NCBI GenBank assembly: GCA_021307315.1
Contig: JAJSPD010000014.1
Location: forward strand, 434,001 to 498,000
From: Bisporella sp. PMI_857
Taxonomy: Eukaryota > Ascomycota > Leotiomycetes > Helotiales > Helotiaceae
DNA: 64,000 bases
Reading direction: 5' to 3'
The notes under the pieces are model-generated. The model was not told where the DNA came from. It saw nothing but the letters and a program-made list of their open reading frames with translations, and did not search any database. Position 1 is the first letter of the stretch, and every line of letters begins with the position of its first letter. Both the position numbers and the translations under genes were made by a program. Below, piece by piece: positions 22,678 to 32,197 of the stretch.

Positions 22678-24837
22678 ATGGAACACTTAATCCACCCAAC
22701 CGAGCTCGAAAGCCTGAAGGACTCAATATTTCATACTCGCTGGCTTGGATTCGATCACGATGAAACCAAAGAATATCCCTTGGTCGCATTTGAGGAATAC
22801 CCTCTGCAACGAGGCTGGTCGATAAAACAGGTTAAAAGCCTCCGCTTGGGAGGTTACATTGATACAAACCCCACAGATGCACTTGCCATGATTCAAAGTT
22901 GGCTCTTTTTCGGCCTGATCGAGTCTATTTTCCAACAGCGTTTTCCTTCTTCCCGGTTTCTGGTCAACGTGACGACTGCCAGCTTAGGACATCACCGAAT
23001 CCTGAACTCGGCATACTTCCGGTTGTTTTACCAGCAATGGCTTCTTGAGTTTCCAGATCTTTCGAGGGACGTTAAAACTAGCCTCGCAATATCTGTTTCT
23101 CGATCTCTCACCATAGCGCATGAATGGGCCCTTTTCCTTGTCGTCAAATTAGGCCCACGGACGTTTGAGTACCAAACGCCACCACTCTCAACAGCTCTCA
23201 GTGCTACCGTCCTCACCGCGGGGTTGATTATAGACCTGTTTAATAAGGTCACACCGAAAGATTTAGACAATGCTCAGTTAAAACTTTCGCTCCCAGTGGA
23301 TGCCGGCCATCAAATTTATGAGCGCATGAGACAACGAAATTGGTGCCCGTCTGCCACCCGAGCCCTGATACGTAAGCACGGACTATCTGTGGCAGTATAC
23401 GCATCTCTTTTAAAACCTTTAGATGATCCCTCTGTCATGCACGATAAATGCGATAGGGAGAGTTGTTTAGCATATAATGTTGACATTTCGACTTATCAGC
23501 CCAAGCACCAGAACACCGATTGCACATGCAATATGATTTGCCCACCTGTCCACGATATATACACCTGTCTACAAAATGATAATTTCCCTTTAATAGGTGG
23601 CTCTGCCTTCTTGAGCGGTGACTCAGAGCCTACTTTGCTCGTTACACCGCACCAACCTGGCACCGATTTTGTGGCATTCTCCCACGTTTGGTCAGATGGA
23701 CTAGGAAGTGTTACAGAAAGGGGTCTGCCACAATGTCAACTCCAATTTCTCAGTAAAGTCGCGCAGCTTGCCTCTGGCTCACCATTATTTTGGATTGACT
23801 CACTCTGTGTTCCAGTAGATCCTACAAATAGAACGCGTGCAATTCATAGAATGTCATCTACTTATAGCAGCGCGTCGGTGACGGTTGTCCTTGATACTGC
23901 AATACGACAATCCAGTATTAAGCAGTCACTAGAAGAAATTGTAGTTCGTATCCTCTCTTCAAATTGGATGCGACGAATCTGGACTCTACAAGAAGGACTC
24001 TTGGCTGGAAATCTCATCTTCTTTCTCGAAGATTATTTGCTCAGGCGTGATGAGTTACTCGCAAGCATCTTCACAAACGGAATTTCTGGGGCAATCACGG
24101 CTACAGGTGTAATCGAATTGGTGGCATTTAGCCTTAATTCCTATGTAGCCAAACCAGCAAATCTTGCTCATCTTCTGCATCTACTCAGTTATCGCACGAG
24201 CAGTCGTCTAGATGACGAGATGATTGCTATCTCTCCTCTGCTACATATTGACGTCAAGCGGTTGACACCGTACAATGGAGAGCGTAGAGCAGTTGAATTC
24301 TGGAAATGCCTAAAGACAATGCCAGCGGAGGTCATATTTCTAGAGGGAGAACGGATCACGACGTGGGGATATCGATGGGCGCCGAAGAGATTGGTATGGG
24401 CTGGTGGCGCTTTTGGTTCGCATCAAGGCACCGTTACGGAAAAAGGCTTGATTGGAAAGTTTATGATTCTCCATCCTGATATTCAACTGGAAATTATATC
24501 CAAAAGGCGGTACCGTCTTGTTGATATTGTAGCGAAGAAATCCTTCATCTTGTTCGACTATCCCGATGAGTCTGGACAGCCCCAAAGCTCTGAAATTTTA
24601 GCGGGCTGTGATGCAATAGCTATCCGTCAGCAACCAACAGGGGAGCTGGTGCAAGGAAAAGCTGTTCTTCTCGTTCGAGATCCCCAAGCAGATGACGGAG
24701 AGAATATTCTGGGTTACCAGATTACCAAGCATTTCGTTATTGTAGCTGATGAATTTGCTGAGACAATAAACTGGGAGTATTTGCCACTAGACGCAATAAT
24801 AGTACGGAGCAAGCTGGAGGAGATTCGAATTTCTTGA
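22678..24837 (+). CDS. HET (heterokaryon incompatibility) domain protein, 719 aa
   Basis: Single uninterrupted frame from ATG 22678. An N-terminal family-specific region (residues ~1-300, including RGWSIKQVKSLRLGGYID and MIQSWLFFGLIESIF) precedes a HET domain at about 331-440. The HET domain has FVAFSHVWSDGLGS, FWIDSLCVPVDP, HRMSSTYSSASVTVVLD and WMRRIWTLQEG, the four conserved blocks of PF06985. HET domains trigger cell death when incompatible hyphae fuse, usually by partner recognition; some act in allorecognition or defence. The domain resembles TIR folds. The C-terminal ~280 residues have no motif I recognise. A cluster of Cys (DCTCNMICPPVHDIYTC) just before the HET domain is characteristic of this subfamily. 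Likely cytosolic. The dead paralog next door indicates local duplication. Confidence 0.88.
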   Translation: MEHLIHPTELESLKDSIFHTRWLGFDHDETKEYPLVAFEEYPLQRGWSIKQVKSLRLGGYIDTNPTDALAMIQSWLFFGLIESIFQQRFPSSRFLVNVTTASLGHHRILNSAYFRLFYQQWLLEFPDLSRDVKTSLAISVSRSLTIAHEWALFLVVKLGPRTFEYQTPPLSTALSATVLTAGLIIDLFNKVTPKDLDNAQLKLSLPVDAGHQIYERMRQRNWCPSATRALIRKHGLSVAVYASLLKPLDDPSVMHDKCDRESCLAYNVDISTYQPKHQNTDCTCNMICPPVHDIYTCLQNDNFPLIGGSAFLSGDSEPTLLVTPHQPGTDFVAFSHVWSDGLGSVTERGLPQCQLQFLSKVAQLASGSPLFWIDSLCVPVDPTNRTRAIHRMSSTYSSASVTVVLDTAIRQSSIKQSLEEIVVRILSSNWMRRIWTLQEGLLAGNLIFFLEDYLLRRDELLASIFTNGISGAITATGVIELVAFSLNSYVAKPANLAHLLHLLSYRTSSRLDDEMIAISPLLHIDVKRLTPYNGERRAVEFWKCLKTMPAEVIFLEGERITTWGYRWAPKRLVWAGGAFGSHQGTVTEKGLIGKFMILHPDIQLEIISKRRYRLVDIVAKKSFILFDYPDESGQPQSSEILAGCDAIAIRQQPTGELVQGKAVLLVRDPQADDGENILGYQITKHFVIVADEFAETINWEYLPLDAIIVRSKLEEIRIS

Positions 24838-25208
24838 GTAGCTGCTACAATGGGTATTTTTAGGCGGCTACACAGCCGTAAGCAGTGAGCGAGTTAGTAT
24901 TATCGTGATATATCGAACCCTAAAAACCAATACTATGGGCCACGCAATATGAGATTTGGAATTTGTATACGTATTACGCAAAATTTGCAATCCCATATTA
25001 TATCATATTATATCATGCTATACCGCGATATGCTCCAAAGTTCATATTGCTTAAATAATTGTAGGTAGCATACATAGAGGCAGACTTTGGTTTGATAAAA
25101 TACTGATCTTTGGTCATTACAGTATATAGGGCATAAGGTAGGCCATGGCAAGTTGAAAAACTTTTGCGCAAGGTAATCTATGATCTAATGGAATAAGAGG
25201 GTAAATTA

Positions 25209-25210
<2 letters not shown>

Positions 25211-25238
<28 letters not shown>
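25211..25238. repeat. (TAA)n microsatellite
   Basis: Nine perfect TAA units lie in an AT-rich intergenic region just left of dispersed repeat copy D. Confidence 0.9.
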
Positions 25239-25239
<1 letters not shown>

Positions 25240-25263
25240 TTTGTAGTGCAATAAACCAACAAA

Positions 25264-25340
25264 TTGTTACAGCTAAGGTAATCCTTGATAAAAGATTACA
25301 ATAATAGGTTGGATGTCTGAGACAAGTAAGTGCATCACGT
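25264..25340 (+). repeat. Dispersed repeat, copy D
   Basis: TTGTTACAGCTAAGGTAATCC, TTGATAAAAGATTACAATAA and ACAAGTAAGTGCATCACGT line up with copies A-C. This is the most AT-shifted copy. Confidence 0.6.
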
Positions 25341-26197
25341 AACGGCAGTGTATATTCCAGTAAACTATCAACTAAAATATTAACTAAATTATTTCTCAAA
25401 CTTTTCGCTAAAAAATCTATTATTTATTGGCACAACTTATAATTAAACTTCTGTCAAATAAATAAAAACAGTAAAGCGCAAAATTAGTTAATTAACGCCT
25501 GCCGAGCTTTTACACTTCTTCTCAGTAAGATCAGGCAAACTTCTACTCAGTAATGAAAAAGCGCTGCTTTATGACATAATTCGTTTTATTGTGTAAGATT
25601 TGAATTCACTGCTCGCGAGTCATTGATTAATGAAGTGGAAAAAGCGACCACTATCACCAAAGTCCCATTAAACAACCCAAACAGCAGATATTTCATGGAG
25701 GAAATAATGCAGCTATAGCCACCCGAACTCACTGTAAATTACAATATCCCATTAGTTGGAAAAGAATGCTATGGTCATTATTTGCGGATGGGAGGAGGCT
25801 TCATTTTATGCCCTAAACCTAGCTTGCGGAGCTAAAGATGTCAAAACTACCACTCAGTAACAAGAGCCAGTGAGTGTCCCATTCATCTGCCAGCATCACT
25901 TGTCGCATGAAGCACAGTATAATCCGAGGTTGAAGTATACCAATAACCCTCAAGTCTGGGGGAACATCAGGTGTAGAATATCCAGAAGCAATGTTGGGGG
26001 AAGCATGGGTGGATAAGCCCGCAAAAAGGGTGGGCAAAGGGAAATGGAAAGAGGTCGAAGTGCTGTGGACAGCAGCATCAGCTGCCAGGATTCTTTTGTC
26101 CATGGACCAGGAGCATGGTATTTCAAGGTTCAAGGACAAGGATCCAGTCAGACGGAGCCCCACCACCAAGTTATAATTACAGTATTCAACATGTGTA

Positions 26198-27670
26198 TTA
26201 CTCCTCAACCCAAACTTCTTCCATCGGCCATTGCAGCCACTGTCGCCATTCTTGATCCAACTGGTTGTAGATGCGGGATAACAGCCTCTTCCTGTAACCA
26301 CTCATGTACCAGTACGACTCAAACGGTTCAAGTAGTATGCAATAATGAGCCAACAGGATCAAAGCAGTCGGGTCCCTGTCTTTCAGACGGTCTAAATAAT
26401 CCTCCGAAACCTGCGCTGGCCAGATATGTACCGCAGTCCAGATTGTAAATACGGAATGCGAACGAGCCGCCTGTGCTTTTGAAAATGCTCTTGAAAGTGC
26501 TAGAAGAGCGCCGGGGAACGGAGAGTGAAGTGTCTCGGCAATCCTTGGCGTAGTTGATTTATTTCCAAAAAATGGAAGTGCAGTAAGGAGTGCGAGGCGC
26601 TCAGAATATTCTGGGTTTTCCGGCACTGGAGCAAGCTGTTGCCAAAGCATTCCATCCTTTACGATTGGCGATAAAGGTCCGCTTTCCATGACTTGCCTGG
26701 CGTCCTTGAAGATAGTGCAGCTACCCCGAATGATGTAAAGCCAATCTGGTAGACCTGACTCATATTTTCCTCCCACAAGGAGGAGACTTTCATCTTGCTC
26801 TTCTGATGCGAAGCAGTGGATGAGGAGAAGCTGTGTGAAGGCAAGCAACGCATTCCAGTTGCTTTCATTTGCGTTTTCTATAGCGGAGCGGAATGATGGT
26901 AGAGCTCGACTGTGATGATAAGCTGCTGTCAACTGGTAACGCTGCCTCTCCAATGGCTTCAGATAGGCAAGATGCAGTGCCGAACATGTCAGAATTCCGT
27001 GCTTCAAGAAAGAGTGGCTGCACGCTAATTGAGGTATCGTTGTTCGCCACAGTTTTCTGCTCTCTGAAGTCTTGCTAAGGTCTAGATATGTGGAATTCTT
27101 AAAATGCTCAAGAAGATCATGGTCATCCGTAGGCCAGTTAGAGTCATCGGTCATTGGTGCCTCTAACGCACCAACTTTGAGGCTAGAAGTCTCGCTGTCG
27201 AGCGCTGAGTTTAGTTCTGGATGGGGGGCAGGGTTAGACCGTCCGCGCACTATGAAGTATCTCAGCTGGTTACCACGAAAAAAAGTCTGCAAATCAACTG
27301 GACGCCACTGAGCCCCGCCGGATATCTCGTCTTTGTGTACTTTGGCCCAATGCCCCTTCATGCGCTTAACAGTAACACAGAGATGACCACATCCCCTAGC
27401 CGCACAAGCGAAGCCGCTTTGGGTGGGTAGGAAAGGCACAGGGGCCTCGTGGGGTTTAGGTAGAACGACATCTCCAGGGTCGGCAAGATCCAGGCTCTGG
27501 GCATATTCCATGAATTCTTGGCGATCTGAGCGATAGATACGATGGAGCTCCTTGAGGTGGCGAGAAATGGCAGACGGCTGTATCGCATAACGACACTCTT
27601 TGCATATCAAGACTCGATGGGTTGAGAGATACTTGAGTAATTGGGACTGCCGAAGTGTGGACGAAGGCAT
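26198..27670 (-). CDS. OrsD-type C2H2 plus fungal transcription factor domain protein, 490 aa
   Basis: The start is set at ATG 27670 (MPSSTLRQSQ); the frame is open upstream without ATG. Residues ~20-45 hold C-x2-C-x11-H-x4-H (LICKECRYAIQPSAISRHLK onward). Residues ~88-111 hold CAARGCGHLCVTVKRMKGHW with a final His. These two finger-like units form the DUF3505/OrsD region named from the orsellinic-acid cluster protein OrsD. From about residue 190 the chain looks like the C-terminal activation/dimerisation region of UPC2-like regulators (LWRTTIPQLACSHSFLKHGI, LTCSALHLAYL). It has no Zn2Cys6 cluster, so DNA binding would rest on the C2H2-like units. Likely nuclear. It is divergent from the FAD oxidoreductase with 711 bp between starts, so it may control it. 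Function inferred, not demonstrated. Confidence 0.8.
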   Translation of the reverse strand: MPSSTLRQSQLLKYLSTHRVLICKECRYAIQPSAISRHLKELHRIYRSDRQEFMEYAQSLDLADPGDVVLPKPHEAPVPFLPTQSGFACAARGCGHLCVTVKRMKGHWAKVHKDEISGGAQWRPVDLQTFFRGNQLRYFIVRGRSNPAPHPELNSALDSETSSLKVGALEAPMTDDSNWPTDDHDLLEHFKNSTYLDLSKTSESRKLWRTTIPQLACSHSFLKHGILTCSALHLAYLKPLERQRYQLTAAYHHSRALPSFRSAIENANESNWNALLAFTQLLLIHCFASEEQDESLLLVGGKYESGLPDWLYIIRGSCTIFKDARQVMESGPLSPIVKDGMLWQQLAPVPENPEYSERLALLTALPFFGNKSTTPRIAETLHSPFPGALLALSRAFSKAQAARSHSVFTIWTAVHIWPAQVSEDYLDRLKDRDPTALILLAHYCILLEPFESYWYMSGYRKRLLSRIYNQLDQEWRQWLQWPMEEVWVEE

Positions 27671-27814
27671 GGCGTGTCGAAAGCTTCCGTCTTTGGTTTG
27701 GTTTGAATCATTCACACTGATTTTTCATGATTACGAGTAACGAGAGGGAAAAGATGATGGCCGAGACAAGGTGTGTACAGAACGACGGGTGCCGTTCCAG
27801 ATGACTAAGGTGAA

Positions 27815-28126
27815 CTAAAGTAATGCAGGGGTAGACCCTTGAGTTACTGTTGGTGCCGTTCTCTGTCCTGGTTGGCTGTATCGGTCGCCTAATTTCATAG
27901 GTCCCGTGTATCCTTGATAGCCAAAGGTAGTTCTGTCGAATATTCCCCTATTTGTTCGAATTGCCCATTGTCGTTTCAAGGAATCGTTAAATTCAAAGAA
28001 GCCTCGGGATGATTCTGGAAGTCTTTCGGCTTGTACTCTAATTGTAATGCCTAAGCTGCGCATAATTGATTGCAAAGCACTTTCCGTAGTAGCGTCCACA
28101 CCGTCATGGCTACTATATCTCTTCAT
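27815..28126 (-). other. Small open frame in a divergent promoter, doubtful gene
   Basis: A 103-codon frame from ATG 28126 lies entirely between two divergent genes. It has no recognisable motif. Sequence such as RGFFEFNDSLKRQWAIRTN is not low complexity, so a small gene or dead fragment is possible. Treat it as unproven. Confidence 0.2.
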
Positions 28127-28381
28127 CACGAACCCTTCTCCTTTCCTTCTTCAATCTCCAGATCTTGTAAGATCCTTCTTTCCTTTTCTCTAGTCTCTAT
28201 CCGCTTTCAATAGACAATCATATTCCGACGAATTTTTTTTTATCAGACCTTGCTCTCTCTTGACTCACTTGGACCTTCAACTGCCTCCCTTCAATCCCTG
28301 ATTCAGAAGATATCAGCGAGCGAAAAAAGTGAACAGCCGACTCTATACTGTGTACAGTAGCCGGTTACGCCCTACTTCAAC

Positions 28382-29584
28382 ATGCATAATATCGTCATTC
28401 TCGGAGGCAACTTTGCTGGCGTTTCCACAGCACATTACCTTCTTCGCCATGTCCTCCCATCTCTGAATTCCACGAACGGTGACGGGTCAGGATACAAAGT
28501 TACACTTATATCACCTTCCGATCACACTTTCTTCATGATTGCAGCCCCACGCGTTTTAATCTCCGCCGAAGTGGTGCCTCTCGACAGGCCATTTGGTTCG
28601 ATCCCCGATGCATTTAGCCATTACACAGCATCCGAGTTCAGCTTCATCAAAGGCGAAGCAGTACAGGTTGATGAGGTGGCAAGGACAGTGTCTGTTCGCA
28701 CTACAGGGGGCACTACAAATACTTCAGTTCAATACGAATCGTTGGTTGTCGCTACAGGATCTAGAAGCTCTAGTCCTTTGTGGACACTCCATGGCGACCC
28801 CGAACATACAACCGCTGCGTTCAGGGACATGCACAACCGCCTTCCCAAATCAAAGACAATCCTGATTGTCGGAGGCGGGGCATCTGGAGTTGAGACAGCA
28901 GGAGAGATTGCCCATTTCTATAAGCAAAAGGACATTACAATTCTATCTGGCAGTACCCGTCTTCTCCCTGGATTGAGGCACACCGGCATTGGCAAATCCG
29001 CAGAGAGACAACTCGAGTCGCTCAATGTAAAGACAATTCACAACGCCAAAGTCACCTCTTCGACAGAATTCCCGGACGGCACAACCTCTGTGAAGTTGAG
29101 TGATGGCAGTACTAAGACTGTTGACATCTACATCGACGCTACTGGCCGGGCACCCAATACCAGCTTTCTTCCTGACAGCTGGCTGAACGATACCAAGCGT
29201 GTCGCAACAGATGTGAGCACACTTCGCGCAACCAAAGCCCCGGATCGCATTTACAGTATCGGAGATGCAGCCTCCTACTCCAGAGGCGGCGTGTTAGATG
29301 CAAAATCCGCAGTTCCAGCGTTGTGCTACTCCATCTGGTCCGACTTACGCAAACTTGACAATGGGAAAGAGGGTCGGCCTGCAAAAACAGCGATATTGAA
29401 GGAAAAGAAGTACAAACAAATTCAGTCGGATATACAATTAGTTCCTATCGGTCCAAATGGTGGTGTTGGTGTCCTCTTTGGTTGGAAGGTTCCTAGCTTC
29501 TTCGTCTGGCTTGTGAAATCGAAAACTTTCTTCCTGCAGAAAGCGCAAGGATTAGCTACTGGTGAAGAATTTTTGAAGCCTTGA
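28382..29584 (+). CDS. AIF/AMID-like FAD-dependent NAD(P)H oxidoreductase, 400 aa
   Basis: Single exon from ATG 28382. It has two Rossmann dinucleotide folds. GGNFAGVSTA at residues 8-17 binds FAD. ILIVGGGASGVETAGEIA near residue 160 binds NAD(P)H. YSIGDAA near residue 293 is the second FAD contact (GD motif). VVATGSRSSS and YIDATGRAPN are the two ATG motifs of pyridine-nucleotide disulphide-type reductases. There is no redox Cys pair, so it belongs with AIF/AMID (FSP1-like) and type II NADH dehydrogenases, not thiol reductases. The C-terminal hydrophobic stretch (FGWKVPSFFVWLV) could touch a membrane. The length is normal for the family. Likely electron acceptor is a quinone (inferred). The neighbouring C2H2 regulator shares its promoter region. 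Confidence 0.88.
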   Translation: MHNIVILGGNFAGVSTAHYLLRHVLPSLNSTNGDGSGYKVTLISPSDHTFFMIAAPRVLISAEVVPLDRPFGSIPDAFSHYTASEFSFIKGEAVQVDEVARTVSVRTTGGTTNTSVQYESLVVATGSRSSSPLWTLHGDPEHTTAAFRDMHNRLPKSKTILIVGGGASGVETAGEIAHFYKQKDITILSGSTRLLPGLRHTGIGKSAERQLESLNVKTIHNAKVTSSTEFPDGTTSVKLSDGSTKTVDIYIDATGRAPNTSFLPDSWLNDTKRVATDVSTLRATKAPDRIYSIGDAASYSRGGVLDAKSAVPALCYSIWSDLRKLDNGKEGRPAKTAILKEKKYKQIQSDIQLVPIGPNGGVGVLFGWKVPSFFVWLVKSKTFFLQKAQGLATGEEFLKP

Positions 29585-29929
29585 TGAGAGGTGCATGAAA
29601 GTTCAATGTGCCTTGATTTCTGGCCAAGGTATTTTTCTCATTGATTTGATCCAGGGTGAGACAAAATATGTGTTTAATCTCTCATACCAACGAGTGTAGT
29701 CGATAGTTTAGAGTTTAATAGTTCAACTACAATTTAAATTAATTGGTCTACTTTGTTCAAAACGGCAAACCGACTGAATAAAATAAATGTTAAGCTAGGT
29801 CAGAGAGCGGTTTCCTAGTCTCTGTCCTGTGCTATCCGAAGACTAGTTGCAGTACTCTATAGGAACAGTACTATCTGGAACAAGCGGGGATTGCAGACGT
29901 TATAACAATCGTCCGGTTCTGGAGCTGGT
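29585..29929. other. Short intergenic stretch
   Basis: 3' flank of the FAD oxidoreductase. Nothing recognised. Confidence 0.4.
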
Positions 29930-30430
29930 AATCTATATGCTGGGTCGGACAAACCCTCTTGTATCCAATCCACCAGGATTCGGCGTAGGCATGTGTATCA
30001 ATTGACAAGATGGCATAACGCAGGAGAGTCGTTGTACAAGTCTGTTAGGCGCTCTTTCTCTGCTCTGCGTCTACGCCACTCTTTCGGCACGTCACCATAA
30101 ATATCGCCTACAGTAACATCCGATTTATTATCTGGAATATCGCTGCCCAACTATGCTTCAACAGTGTCTGACCCGGAAGGCCATGACGGTGTCTGACTGG
30201 GAGGCAACATCACGCTTCCTGTCGATGTGATTCTATCATCTATAGCCCAGCTTTCTACCAGAAAGATGGCCGCTATTTTGATGCCAGCCAGAACCCGCAT
30301 TCGGCGTGAAAGCCTGTCACCTTCTAGCAATATCCAATGTTGTCTATTCGAAATTGGCTGAGTAGCCGAACCAAGGTGTATCTTCTCCTAATCTTCGACG
30401 GAGGAGAGAGTTGTACATTCTGTGGGTGGA
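29930..30430 (-). pseudogene. Unidentified pseudogene with two in-frame stops
   Basis: On the minus strand one frame reads coherently over about 400 bases. It runs through SRRMRVLAGIKIAAIFLVES and MLPPSQTPSWPSGSDTVEA, a TAG stop (30151-30153), then GDIYGDVPKEWRRRRAEKER. It continues LTDLYNDSPALCHLVN, a TGA stop (29998-30000), then RRILVDWIQEGLSDPAY. A different frame upstream (MYNSLLRRRLGEDTPWFG, from about 30420) probably holds the 5' end after a frameshift. The stops fit CAG to TAG and CGA to TGA transitions. The polar composition and lack of low complexity support a former gene. I do not recognise the family. Confidence 0.45.
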
Positions 30431-31401
30431 TACTACTCCCCTATAAGGCTACTAATGAAGTTTATCGGTTGCCACGATAGAGATGCATTTCTTGCAGGAC
30501 GGGTCCCTTGCTATTGACCGAAATCAGCCGGCCCCAATCTCGAGACCATGATAAGATAAGTATACACCCCATCTCAATATCATGGGACAATGTATGGTGA
30601 GACGCGTAGGATTGTGGGTTATTCCAATAATTACGTAAATGCATGAAGAAAATCCGATAAACTTCAGTGCCTTAATCGTGTCCCCTGCTCTGCGGCTCTT
30701 GAACCCTGAGTCAAGAGCTGCGGTGTGACGTAACAAGTGCCCGGAGCCTCAAATTAAATAATAACGTTAGCAAATATGGAAAGCACAAGAAGAAGAATTG
30801 AAGACATGGCATAGAACCAGTACAAACAATATGCTCACCAGCCACGTATTTTATTCACGAGAAACAACCATCCCGCCAACCTAGTACAGATATCTAATCT
30901 TTGTACGTGACACCTGTAAGCAATACTCAATCGATTTTTCAAAACCAGTTACCGTGGTTTCTCTAGCTTTTTGTATATGTATGTGTATGTATGTATAGTG
31001 CAACTTTTTACTTCAAGGCAACACTTCTTTTTCACTCAGGTCCCACTGAATTTTAATGATTGGTGGTTGAATCGGCTTTGCCACAGCTGGTCCGTAAAGT
31101 GGAGCAAAATGTGCAATTATTAATCGAGGAGTCATTGTAACTTGCCCCAGCCTTAACTACCGTGGCCGCGTAAACATAGTTCCGACACAAGCTAACGCGT
31201 TGGTGCAAAAGAGAAGATTACAAACCCAGCAAAAAGCAATACGTAACTAGGGGGTGGTCGAGGACTATACTAGCAAAACGCACAAAGTATACAAATATTG
31301 AGTTTGCAAAAAATTGGTCGTTTGATCTCGAATCTTGTATACAGAAACTAATTTCGCCTCTGTCTTCCTCTCACGCAACAGCCCTAGGTATAACAGACAG
31401 C
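30431..31401. other. Intergenic stretch, promoter side of the SRPBCC gene
   Basis: No gene seen. A (GTAT)n-like tract lies at about 30973-30997. Confidence 0.45.
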
Positions 31402-31917
31402 ATGGCCGCCTATATATTCTGGCCAACGAAATACCTTCCTGGGACGACAGATAACTACGTGTCTAACGAAGTTATTGTTAAAGATCTCTCAGCGGCTGAA
31501 ATATGGCCGCTCCTTGCAGTTATTACGAAATGGGAGTCCTACTACTCCAACGTCTCTCAGATCACTCCGCCGACATCAGGCCCTTCGCTCCAACAGGGAG
31601 ATGAGTTTTCGTTCTCGACTTTTGGGTTTCCCCCTCTACAATGCCAAGTGCTTGAAGCGGTGCCTCCCTCGCCTGGTCAGCCCGGGAGACTTTCATGGCG
31701 AGCTTGGCAAGATGGAGACGAAGCAACCTACCTCGACGTATATCATGCTTGGATCGTGGAGGATCTGGATAATGGTCGCGTTAGGATCCTAACTCAGGAG
31801 TCGCAAATTGGCAAGCCCGCCGCCGAGCTAGCGTTGCAGAGACCTAATCCGATGTTGAATGGTCACCAAGACTGGCTGGATGGGCTTGTGAGGGCTGCGC
31901 GTGAGGCACAATCTTAG
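31402..31917 (+). CDS. SRPBCC (START/cyclase-like) superfamily protein, 171 aa
   Basis: Single exon from ATG 31402 to TAG. Length and pattern fit a small SRPBCC (Bet v 1-like) ligand-binding fold: an N-terminal strand (NYVSNEVIVKDLSAAEIWPL) and helix, WESYYSNV, then GDEFSFSTFGFPPLQCQVLE. Next come the strand RLSWRAWQDGDEATYLDVYHAW and a long C-terminal helix (NGHQDWLDGLVRAAREAQS). The family binds lipids, polyketides or other hydrophobic ligands and includes polyketide cyclases and aromatase-like enzymes. No catalytic residue can be assigned here. It is convergent with the alpha/beta hydrolase 280 bp away. A functional link is possible but not shown. Confidence 0.7.
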   Translation: MAAYIFWPTKYLPGTTDNYVSNEVIVKDLSAAEIWPLLAVITKWESYYSNVSQITPPTSGPSLQQGDEFSFSTFGFPPLQCQVLEAVPPSPGQPGRLSWRAWQDGDEATYLDVYHAWIVEDLDNGRVRILTQESQIGKPAAELALQRPNPMLNGHQDWLDGLVRAAREAQS

Positions 31918-32197
31918 CAAGATGATTGCTGGCAGATTGCTTAGGAGATGGTTGATCTTGCAATAGGAAAACCTTGAGGAGCTTGAAGAACGGAATAAAA
32001 AAGTGATTGGTTTCGGAGATTTTGCTGCATGAAGCAGGGTACAGTATGTATTGTTAAATAATACAATTACAACATTGAAATATAATGGCGTGATAAATGT
32101 CGGTTAGGCTTATTGTACAGAAGAAACACAAAGTATCACTTTACTCAGTATCCATAGAGCAAATTCTTTATTTCAAAATTATATCTAAACTCCCGGC

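Larger units (their letters stand above)
24838..26197. other. AT-rich intergenic stretch with repeats
   Basis: No gene is supported. It contains a (TAA)n microsatellite, dispersed repeat copy D and long runs of TA/AT words (24980-25020, 25380-25480), the composition left by RIP in other fungi. A 160-codon minus frame (25819-26301) is partly the shadow and run-on of the neighbouring gene. Confidence 0.5.
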
